A stretch of DNA of 9,307 nucleotides, taken from positions 1 to 9,307 of the forward strand of contig JBKPAJ010000123.1 in assembly GCA_046726375.1 (NCBI GenBank). Direction: 5' to 3'. The translations under genes and the position numbers were made by a program. Each line of letters opens with the position of its first letter. The stretch's first letter is position 1. Shown here piece after piece: positions 1 through 5,887 of the stretch. The notes below the pieces were generated by a model, which made no database searches, was not told the DNA's origin, and was given only the letters and a program-made list of their open reading frames with translations. Origin of the DNA: DASPWV01 sp046726375 (GTDB taxonomy: Bacteria; Acidobacteriota; Vicinamibacteria; Vicinamibacterales; UBA2999).

Positions 1-93
1 TCATCCGTCAAGACGAAGACAAAACGCATTGTGCAACGCTATGCACGCGTGAAGCTATGGCAAACCAACTTGCAGTTTTGTAAGTCTGCCCGT

Positions 94-180
94 GTCCACG
101 CGAACGTTAGAACGCGCGTTGATTGACGCGACGCGCTTTGCGGCGAAGGTCCGCGCGGACGTTAGAGCGTGTGTTGCTTG
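94..180. repeat. Imperfect 32-bp direct repeat, two copies 55 bp apart
   Basis: Bases 94-125 and 149-180 match at 26 of 32 positions; five of the six differences are transitions. Each copy has a GTCCRCGCGRAC unit followed by GTTAGARCGYGYGTTG. In the second copy the first unit is a perfect palindrome (149-160, GTCCGCGCGGAC); in the first copy it has decayed. The 55-bp offset is not a multiple of three, so the copies are not in one reading frame. Function is unknown: a paired protein-binding site, a remnant of a tandem duplication, or chance in GC-rich DNA are all possible. Confidence 0.45.
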
Positions 181-258
181 CGCCGTCGGGCAATCGCAGC
201 GAGAACGCGGCCTCCGCACGCCGGAAACACGCAGCTTCGGGAAAATGTTCGTATACAA

Positions 259-286
259 GCGCGTGGCGACTCCCATCCCCACGCGC
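259..286 (-). terminator. GC-rich hairpin after the ADOP gene, possible terminator
   Basis: GCGCGTGG at 259-266 is perfectly complementary to CCACGCGC at 279-286, leaving a 12-base loop. On the minus strand it lies about 135 bases after the stop codon of the ADOP permease and is followed by TTGTATAC, not a clear U-run. It could be a weak terminator or an RNA-end-protecting hairpin, or only a by-product of base composition. Confidence 0.3.
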
Positions 287-310
287 AGTTTGTCCCTACG
301 CTGCGTTTTT
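284..310 (+). terminator. Terminator-like hairpin with U-run, plus strand
   Basis: CGCAG (284-288) can pair with CTGCG (301-305) around a 12-base loop, and TTTTT follows directly at 306-310. A G-T wobble could add one pair only by using the first T. The stem is short, but the T-run is the only such combination in this end of the window. It would face the minus-strand ADOP gene. No plus-strand gene is seen for it, so it would serve either a gene or transcript entering from the left, or nothing. Confidence 0.25.
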
Positions 311-358
311 CGGATCCCTGCGCGGCATGCTCCGGACGCGTTTCGCCGCGAACGCCCG

Positions 359-389
359 ACGACGCGTGCACTCGCGCAATGCGCGTCGT
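359..389. other. Inverted repeat 34 bp after the ADOP stop codon
   Basis: ACGACGCG (359-366) pairs perfectly with CGCGTCGT (382-389), leaving a 15-base loop. The loop overlaps a second short dyad, CGCGCA-A-TGCGCG (373-385). It is the first strong stem after the stop of the minus-strand permease gene and could form at the end of its mRNA. No T-run follows on either strand, so an intrinsic terminator is not demonstrated. Confidence 0.25.
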
Positions 390-422
390 GTCACAGAGCG
401 CGACGCCTCTACTGCTCCGCGA

Positions 423-2885
423 CTATTCATATCGCAACGCCACGACTGGATCGACGCGACTGGCTCGTCGCGCGGGCAGCCACACGGCCGTAAACGCGAC
501 GAGCGTCAGGAGCAGCGGCACGCCGACAAATACCAGAGGATCCTTGGTGGTCACGCCAAACAGCATTGACTGCATCAGGCGCGCTAGACCGAACGCCGAA
601 CCGAGTCCGATGACGATGCCGATGACGGCGAGAACCATCCCCTGGAACACGACCATCTTGCGAACGGTCGGCGCGCTCGCGCCGAGCGCGAGACGAATCC
701 CGATCTCCTGCGTGCGCTGCTCCACCGTATACGCCATCAATCCGTAGATACCGATGGCGGCAAGCAGTAGCGCCGAGACGCCGAACACCGACATCAGCCA
801 CATGTTGAAGCGCTGACGGGACGTCGATCGCGACACCACTTCCTCCATCGAACGCACGTTGGTGACCGGCAGTCCCGTGCTCTGGCGCAGCTGTTCCTGA
901 ATGGGCGCGCTCACCAGGTGCGGATCGCCTTGCGTGCGCACCACCCACGCAATCGGTGTGATGCGCACGTTGAGCGCGTTAACGGCGTCAGGCACCTGCG
1001 CCTGCGGGATGTACATCGCGTTTTGCGGGTTGCGATTGAGACCGCCGTCGCGCGTGTCACCGGCGATGCCGATGATTTGTCGTTCCACTTCACCGGCAAA
1101 CTCGCGCATGACGCCGCGACCGATCACGAGCCGCTCGCCCACGGGATCGCTGTCCTTCCAGAACTGCTTCGCCATCGTCTCGTTGATGATGACCACGCCT
1201 TGCGACGCGCTGTTATCGCGCTCGTTGAAGTCGCGCCCGCGCTTGATCGGAATCTTGAACACGTCGAAGTAGCCAGGCGAGATGGTCATCCACGACCCGC
1301 CGCCGTTGTAGCGTTGCCCCTGCGGCGCGGGCCGTCCGATGATCTGGAACGGCAGGCCGTAGCCTCCTTCGAGTGGGACACAGCAGGTGGCACTCGCCGA
1401 GACGACGCCTGGCACGGTCCGAAGACGATCGACGCCGTCGCGCACAACCTGATCGACGCCCTCCGACTTTAAAAACCTCGGACCCGTCAGCGACATCCTC
1501 ATGGTCAAGACGTTGCGCGGATCGAAACCCGGATCGACGCCCCCGAGAGCGACGGCCGTACGAATCAGCAACGCTGACCCAATCAGCAGAATCAGCGCAA
1601 GCGCGACTTCGACCACCACCAGTACCGATCGCGCTTTGTTTTGTTTGAAGCCCGTGCCCGATCGCCCGCTGCTCTCCTTGAGCGTAGTGGTCAGATCGGT
1701 GCGCGCGCTTTGGAACGCCGGGAAAAGTCCAAACAAAATGCCCGTAGCAAGTGACAGCAGCAGCGTGAAGCCGAGCACGCGCCAGTCAAGGCCCACAGCT
1801 GCGCCGTCGACGCCGATACGCGGCAAACCCGCCGTGTTGACAGTAAGGAGCGCGCGGATACCGACGAGGCCGAAGATGAGCCCGAGCACTCCGCCCGCAA
1901 GTGAGAGAACAACGCTTTCGGTGAGCAGCTGCCGCGCGATGCGCACTCGCGATCCGCCCAGCGCCGCGCGCACGGCTATTTCGCGTTTGCGCCCGGTGGC
2001 GCGAACCATCAGCAGGTTGGCAACGTTGGCACAGGCGATTAGCAGGACGAAGGTGACCGCGCCGATGAGCACGAACAGCGAGGTTCGGACGTTGCGGACG
2101 AGGACCTCCTTGACCGGTTCGACGGAGAAGCTGCCGTTGGGGGCGAGCGCTCCCGGATACTTCGTGCCGAATTCCTTTCCGGCGAGATCGAGGCGCGCTT
2201 TCGCCTGCTGCAGCGTCACGCCGGGCTTGAGACGTCCGGCCGCTTGAAAGAAATGGCCCTGATCGGTGGAGTTGGGCTCGAGCTGAAACGGCGTCCAGAC
2301 TTGCGGCGCGGGGCCAAAGTCTTCGAAATCGAAATCGCCGAGAACGCCGACGATCGTGTACGGTTCGCCGCTCAGCGAAATAGCCTTCCCGATCACGTGC
2401 GGATCGCTGTTGAAGCGCGTGATCCAGGTGCCGTTGCTCAGCACCGCAACGCGGGCCCCGTTCGGTAGATCCTCATCCCCGCTGAACGTACGACCGAGAG
2501 TTGTCTGCGCGCCGAAGAGCTTAAAGAATTCAGCCGAGACCTGCCCGGAGCGCAGTTGTTCCGGGAACGTACCGCCGGTGTAATTCACAACGCCGTTGCG
2601 GTACGCCGCGACATCCTGCACCACGTCAGTAAGCGAGCGCCAGAACATGTACTTCGCGGGCGAGGCCCCGCCGCCGGAGCCTTGCGGCGACGTGTTCATG
2701 AAGACAACGATGCGATCGGCGTCCGGAAACGACACGGGCCGGAGCATCACCGCGTTGACGACGGAGAAGATGGCGGTGTTAGCGGCGATGCCGAGCGCGA
2801 GCGCGGCGATCGCGGCGAGTGTAAATGCCGGGCTTTGCGCGAACGCGCGGAGCGAGTGCTTGAGATCTTTGAAGAACGCTTCCAT
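423..2885 (-). CDS. ADOP-type ABC transporter permease (MacB/FtsX, duplicated)
   Basis: A complete 820-residue inner-membrane protein of the duplicated MacB/FtsX permease class. Transmembrane segment 1 is at about residues 21-45, followed by a MacB periplasmic core-like domain to about 235. Three segments follow at about 268-291, 320-346 and 367-390. A second half repeats the plan: segment near 419-442, periplasmic domain about 460-665, then segments near 697-718, 747-767 and 785-803. Each half carries the FtsX cytoplasmic motif, REIAVRAALGGS at 301-312 and QEIGIRLALGAS at 726-737. The protein ends in DPVVALRYE, a usual ADOP end. There is no N-terminal PadR-like prefix domain. The ATG at 2885 has GAGGGGG 12 bases upstream. 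Family role: membrane part of MacB-like tripartite or mechanotransmission ABC systems moving lipids, peptides or drugs. No ATPase gene is adjacent, so its partner and substrate are unknown. Confidence 0.93.
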   Translation of the reverse strand: MEAFFKDLKHSLRAFAQSPAFTLAAIAALALGIAANTAIFSVVNAVMLRPVSFPDADRIVVFMNTSPQGSGGGASPAKYMFWRSLTDVVQDVAAYRNGVVNYTGGTFPEQLRSGQVSAEFFKLFGAQTTLGRTFSGDEDLPNGARVAVLSNGTWITRFNSDPHVIGKAISLSGEPYTIVGVLGDFDFEDFGPAPQVWTPFQLEPNSTDQGHFFQAAGRLKPGVTLQQAKARLDLAGKEFGTKYPGALAPNGSFSVEPVKEVLVRNVRTSLFVLIGAVTFVLLIACANVANLLMVRATGRKREIAVRAALGGSRVRIARQLLTESVVLSLAGGVLGLIFGLVGIRALLTVNTAGLPRIGVDGAAVGLDWRVLGFTLLLSLATGILFGLFPAFQSARTDLTTTLKESSGRSGTGFKQNKARSVLVVVEVALALILLIGSALLIRTAVALGGVDPGFDPRNVLTMRMSLTGPRFLKSEGVDQVVRDGVDRLRTVPGVVSASATCCVPLEGGYGLPFQIIGRPAPQGQRYNGGGSWMTISPGYFDVFKIPIKRGRDFNERDNSASQGVVIINETMAKQFWKDSDPVGERLVIGRGVMREFAGEVERQIIGIAGDTRDGGLNRNPQNAMYIPQAQVPDAVNALNVRITPIAWVVRTQGDPHLVSAPIQEQLRQSTGLPVTNVRSMEEVVSRSTSRQRFNMWLMSVFGVSALLLAAIGIYGLMAYTVEQRTQEIGIRLALGASAPTVRKMVVFQGMVLAVIGIVIGLGSAFGLARLMQSMLFGVTTKDPLVFVGVPLLLTLVAFTAVWLPARRASRVDPVVALRYE

Positions 2886-2897
2886 GCAGATGCTTTA

Positions 2898-2922
2898 CCC
2901 CCTCAATTCACCTGAGTTGAGG
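2898..2922 (-). promoter_or_regulatory. RBS of the ADOP gene overlapped by a small hairpin
   Basis: On the minus strand, GAGGGGG (plus-strand CCCCCTC, 2898-2904) lies 12 bases before the ATG at 2885 and is the best Shine-Dalgarno candidate. The arms CCTCAA (2901-2906) and TTGAGG (2917-2922) are perfectly complementary with a 10-base loop, so a 6-bp hairpin would tie up part of the ribosome-binding site. Whether it forms in the cell is not known; the stem is short. Confidence 0.35.
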
Positions 2923-2925
2923 ATC

Positions 2926-2976
2926 GTGGCATTGAGCCGACCTCAAGATTCGGGCCGAAAGTGGCATTGTTCGAAC
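2926..2976. repeat. Short direct repeat and palindrome upstream of ADOP gene
   Basis: GTGGCATTG occurs exactly at 2926-2934 and again at 2961-2969, 35 bp apart start to start. The palindrome GTTCGAAC follows at 2969-2976, sharing one base with the second copy. All sit 40-90 bp upstream of the ADOP start codon, where a promoter or operator would be expected. I could not define convincing -35/-10 boxes. These are possible regulator sites, at low confidence. Confidence 0.3.
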
Positions 2977-3101
2977 GTTCAACGCCGTTGGCGCTGCGAA
3001 CTGAAGTGATCTTGGGGTTTAGACATTTGCGGAAGCGCTTTAGTTCCTCGGCATTTCGTCCCAGCGCTCGGCCCTGAGCGCGCAGCGGCATCGACGATCG
3101 C

Positions 3102-3126
3102 GGGCGCGCCCCCTCTCTTTGAGGGG
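3102..3126 (-). terminator. Hairpin after the operon, possible terminator
   Basis: CCCCTC (3110-3115) pairs with GAGGGG (3121-3126) over a 5-base loop, beginning 5 bases after the stop codon of the PEP mutase-like gene on the minus strand. A 10-bp palindrome, GGGCGCGCCC (3102-3111), abuts and overlaps it. No T-run follows, so this is not a classical intrinsic terminator. It may still slow polymerase or protect the mRNA end. The position, right at the end of the five-gene run and before a 240-bp gap, supports a boundary here. Confidence 0.4.
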
Positions 3127-3131
3127 ATGAG

Positions 3132-3938
3132 TTAATTGCGGAAGGCGCTGTTGATTTCGGCAAACGGCACCGCACGGCCGAGAGCCGTGAAGCTCCCTTT
3201 GTCCGCGATCTCTCTCGCCGCTTCGAGAAACCCCGCCCACGCCGCACGCGCGAGTGCGCCGCCGACGCTGATGCGGCGAACGCCCATCTCGGTAAGCTCC
3301 GCGACGGTCGCGATCGGGCCGCCGGCCAACACGTTCACCGGCTTCGGCGCGACGGCTCGCACGACCGCGATGATGTCGTCTTTCGTGCGAATGCCCGGCG
3401 CATACAGACAATCGGCGCCGGCGTCGGCGTAAGCCGTGAGACGACGAATTGTTTCCGCCAGATCGGGACGCCCGACGATGAACCCTTCGGACCGACCTGT
3501 CAGCACGATCCCGGTGCCGCTCTGATCGACGGCTGCTCGCGCCGCCCGCACGCGCTCGACCGAGAGCGCGAAATCGAACAAGGGATTCGCCGCATCACCG
3601 GTGGAGTCTTCGATCGAAATCCCGGCGACACCGGTGCCCACCGCTTTCAGCATATTCGCACGTACTTCGGCGGGCTCAACCGCGAAGCCGCCTTCGAAGT
3701 CAGCGTTCACCGGAAGCTCGACACCCGCCGCGATCGCGCGGAAGTGCGTCACCGCTTCGTCCAGCGTGACGCGATTGTCCTGCCGTCCCAGCGACCAAGC
3801 GAACCCGGAGCTCGTCGTCGCCAGCGCCTTGAACCCAAATTGCGCAAGTAGGCGCGCGCTCCCGACATCCCAGGGATTGGGGATGACGAAGCATCCCGAT
3901 TCGTGAAGCTGGCGAAACACCTGCGTGCGTGATGTCAC
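3132..3938 (-). CDS. Isocitrate lyase/PEP mutase family protein
   Basis: A 268-residue TIM-barrel enzyme of the isocitrate lyase/phosphoenolpyruvate mutase superfamily, close to the usual length of the small single-domain members. The family's metal-site region appears as NADFEGGFA (78-86), followed by SIEDS (108-112) and TGRSEGF (147-153). The N-terminal strand with NPWDVGSARL (21-30) and the TTSSG turn (41-45) are also typical. The active-site loop reads STGDAANPLF (112-121) and lacks the KKCGH-type catalytic cysteine motif of isocitrate and methylisocitrate lyases, so it is not a standard member of those. Related enzymes cleave or form C-C or P-C bonds in 2-oxo-acids such as oxaloacetate; the substrate here is unknown. 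The start is GTG at 3938, with GAGGAG four bases upstream. It follows the membrane-protein gene by 15 bp and is probably the last gene of the operon. Confidence 0.88.
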   Translation of the reverse strand: MTSRTQVFRQLHESGCFVIPNPWDVGSARLLAQFGFKALATTSSGFAWSLGRQDNRVTLDEAVTHFRAIAAGVELPVNADFEGGFAVEPAEVRANMLKAVGTGVAGISIEDSTGDAANPLFDFALSVERVRAARAAVDQSGTGIVLTGRSEGFIVGRPDLAETIRRLTAYADAGADCLYAPGIRTKDDIIAVVRAVAPKPVNVLAGGPIATVAELTEMGVRRISVGGALARAAWAGFLEAAREIADKGSFTALGRAVPFAEINSAFRN

Positions 3939-3942
3939 GGCA

Positions 3943-3948
3943 CTCCTC
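3943..3948 (-). promoter_or_regulatory. Ribosome-binding site fixing a GTG start
   Basis: GAGGAG on the minus strand lies four bases before the GTG at 3938. It supports that rare start codon for the PEP mutase-like gene and is the strongest Shine-Dalgarno match among the genes of this operon. Confidence 0.7.
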
Positions 3949-3953
3949 GCTGA

Positions 3954-4490
3954 TCAGTTCCAGGGCCAGGTCCCACCTGGCAATCCGTACGCCGCGTAAA
4001 GATCACGTGCGCCAGACAGGAACACGCCCACGGCCATTATCCCTAGCGACCATTGCACGAGTGGCGGCACATCCGGCGACAGGCGCAGAAGCGCTGTCGG
4101 CATCGACCACCAACGCGTCAGTTCCGGGATGAGAAACGCAATCATCGCGCCGTACAGGATGCCCATGACAGCGTGCGTCACGCGCTCACCGGGGTAAACA
4201 TCGCCAAGCGGCTTCCGCACCGTGGCTTCCACGACGAAGTCGCTCATCGTCAACAGGATTTCGGCGATCAACACAGCCACGAGCGCGAGCGTCCACAGCC
4301 CGTGCCATGCAATCAGCGGAAGCGATCCGAACAGCACCGCGTAGAAAAAATCGCGGGCGGCATGGAGCTTCAGCTCCGATGCGGCCTGCTTGCCCTGCGC
4401 CGGTAGACGCGCCCGCCACTCGTGATAGTAAAGCGTATCGAACGCGCCGATCAGGCCCTGGATGCCAAGCAGCCAGAGTGCGACGCTCAT
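3954..4490 (-). CDS. Multi-pass membrane protein of unknown function
   Basis: A 178-residue hydrophobic protein with about five predicted membrane segments, near residues 3-20, 48-62, 64-82, 107-123 and 146-160. Polar residues recur next to the helices and may form a site: D18 and H23 in the FDTLYYHE stretch, H43 with AARD, H63, D84 in SDFVVE, and H106. I recognise the general look of uncharacterised membrane proteins found beside DUF4166 and hydrolase genes, but can name no function. Its ATG (4488-4490) overlaps the TGA of the upstream hydrolase-DUF4166 gene (ATGA), with a purine-rich GGGAGA directly before it. Translation is therefore probably coupled. Acting at the membrane together with the hydrolase is plausible but is inference. 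Confidence 0.82.
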   Translation of the reverse strand: MSVALWLLGIQGLIGAFDTLYYHEWRARLPAQGKQAASELKLHAARDFFYAVLFGSLPLIAWHGLWTLALVAVLIAEILLTMSDFVVEATVRKPLGDVYPGERVTHAVMGILYGAMIAFLIPELTRWWSMPTALLRLSPDVPPLVQWSLGIMAVGVFLSGARDLYAAYGLPGGTWPWN

Positions 4491-5887
4491 TCTCCCGCCA
4501 CCTCGAAATCGACAATGCCATCGTACGATAACAGCAGACCGATAAGCGGCAGCTTCACCTGCACGCTCACCGTGTGCCGACGTCCTTCAATCTGCTCACG
4601 TCCCGCCACGTGCGGTGCACATATCGACGGAATGCGCAGGCGCAGCGGCCCAACACAGATGGCGGCCGCCCGCTGACGATGAACGAATGTGCCGTTCGAT
4701 GCGATGTTATCGAAATGGAATTGCAAGATCCCGAACTGCTCGAGAAACTCGGTGTCACTCAGACGGTATTGGCGGGTCGTGAGCCGATGACCGCCGAAAT
4801 CACGCACCCACTCGTGTCGGTTGCCGACAGGCCGGATGACAAGTCGCGTTTCGGCAGCCGTGTCGGGCTGCGGCAGCCGCATCAATCGTGCGATGCCCCG
4901 CGCAAGTGGATGAGAGCCGCCTTCGATCTTGAAGTAACCGTGCGCGCGCTGAATGCCATCATCTTGCAAGTGCCTCATGATGAAATCGCCGGCACCACGG
5001 AGCGACTCGCCGGCCTCAGGCACGAAACCATCGAGCATCTGCCAGCAGTGGAACACGCCTGGCGGATACACTTCGAGGAGCGCCTCGCCGCCCGCTGCGT
5101 GGATGCGATCGACAAGCGCGCGCGAGTCGTCGAGCAGCAATTCTTCAGCGCTTACCTGAACAAGCAATGGCGGCAACCCTCGCAGATCAGCCAGCAACGG
5201 CGACGCGTAAGGATTGGTCGGCGCTGTGTTCCCCAGATAAGCTGCGGCGAACGCGGTCACGTTCTCCGGCCTGAACATCGCGCACCGGCCGTCGTTCGCG
5301 CGTACCGACGGTTGTGAACCGGTCATATCGGTCCAGGGCGAGAATGTCACCGCGCACGCGGGCATCGGCCACCCGCGGTCGCGCGCGCGCAGCACCAGCC
5401 CGAGCACGAGGCCGCCTCCAGCCGAATCGCCCGCGACCGCTATTCGCGTGGCTGGGACACCGTGATCCAGCAACCAGCGATAAGCACCAGACACATCGTC
5501 GAGCGCCGCGGGAAAGCGAGCTTCCGGCGCCCGGCGGTAGTCCGGCGCAATCACTGGAAGCCGTGTGGCGCGAGCCAGTGCCGCCGTGATCGGACGATAC
5601 TTTCGTGCGGAGCAAGCGACGTATCCGCCGCCGTGGAGATAGAGTATGACGCCGCGTGTGGCATCGAGATGTGGGAGCGCCACGCGCTCGGCCGCGACGC
5701 TGCCCGCTTGGACGATCGACACGTCGAGGCCGCGACTCCGGCGTTGAGCCCACCCGCGCGGAGTGCCGAACAGCCTGCGCGCGCGTCGCGCCACGTCCCG
5801 GTCGGTGCGGCCCCAGTTGCGGCGGCGAATTCTCAGACGTATCAGCGCGCCGATTAACCGCGCCTGCCAGCTCGCTGAGGCTCTCAT
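4487..5887 (-). CDS. Alpha/beta hydrolase (HSL type) fused to DUF4166-like domain
   Basis: A 466-residue protein in two parts. Residues about 1-308 are an alpha/beta hydrolase of the hormone-sensitive-lipase family. The oxyanion-hole motif HGGGY is at 85-89, DYRRAPEARFPAAL at 116-129, and GDSAGG at 153-158 with nucleophile Ser155. The acid region is AEELLLDDS at 247-255 and the catalytic His is probably His280 in GVFHCWQ. Such enzymes hydrolyse esters of acyl or small alcohol groups. Residues about 310-463 resemble DUF4166, with HPLARGIARLMRLP (326-339), WVRDFGG (360-366), LEQFGILQFHF (382-392) and VQVKLPLIGLL (442-452). No stop or frame break lies between the parts. The DUF4166 part seems to lack its usual first 20 or so residues. 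No signal peptide is seen. The ATG overlaps the end of the propeller gene (ATGA), with AAAAGG five bases upstream. Hydrolase is confident; DUF4166 is from memory of the family pattern. Confidence 0.9.
   Translation of the reverse strand: MRASASWQARLIGALIRLRIRRRNWGRTDRDVARRARRLFGTPRGWAQRRSRGLDVSIVQAGSVAAERVALPHLDATRGVILYLHGGGYVACSARKYRPITAALARATRLPVIAPDYRRAPEARFPAALDDVSGAYRWLLDHGVPATRIAVAGDSAGGGLVLGLVLRARDRGWPMPACAVTFSPWTDMTGSQPSVRANDGRCAMFRPENVTAFAAAYLGNTAPTNPYASPLLADLRGLPPLLVQVSAEELLLDDSRALVDRIHAAGGEALLEVYPPGVFHCWQMLDGFVPEAGESLRGAGDFIMRHLQDDGIQRAHGYFKIEGGSHPLARGIARLMRLPQPDTAAETRLVIRPVGNRHEWVRDFGGHRLTTRQYRLSDTEFLEQFGILQFHFDNIASNGTFVHRQRAAAICVGPLRLRIPSICAPHVAGREQIEGRRHTVSVQVKLPLIGLLLSYDGIVDFEVAGE

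Larger units (their letters stand above)
1..422. other. Non-coding stretch downstream of the ADOP permease
   Basis: I find no credible gene here. The open frames on both strands are arginine-, alanine- and serine-rich, overlap each other, and look like chance products of high GC. A plus-strand gene ending just inside the left edge cannot be excluded: two plus frames are open from base 1, with stops ending near 80 and 126, but their translations are unrecognisable. The stretch contains a 32-bp imperfect direct repeat (94-125 and 149-180), a perfect 12-bp palindrome (149-160), hairpins at 259-286 and 359-389, and a plus-strand terminator-like structure at 284-310. Each is described separately. 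Confidence 0.6.

Noticed and set aside
94..180. CRISPR-like repeat
   Set aside because: There are only two copies, they are imperfect, and the 23-bp interval resembles neither a spacer array nor a leader; no cas gene is near.
92..569. Plus-strand open frames in the left-end region (133 and 148 codons)
   Set aside because: They overlap each other in different frames, run into the antisense of the ADOP gene, and have low-complexity Arg/Ala/Ser composition with no Shine-Dalgarno sequence or motif.
2961..2995. Possible tRNA T-arm around GTTCGAAC
   Set aside because: No acceptor, D or anticodon stems can be fitted around it, and no CCA-end context is visible.
4574..5317. Plus-strand open frame of 247 codons opposite the hydrolase
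   Set aside because: The minus strand here encodes clear HSL motifs and DUF4166-like sequence; the plus-strand frame is a shadow.
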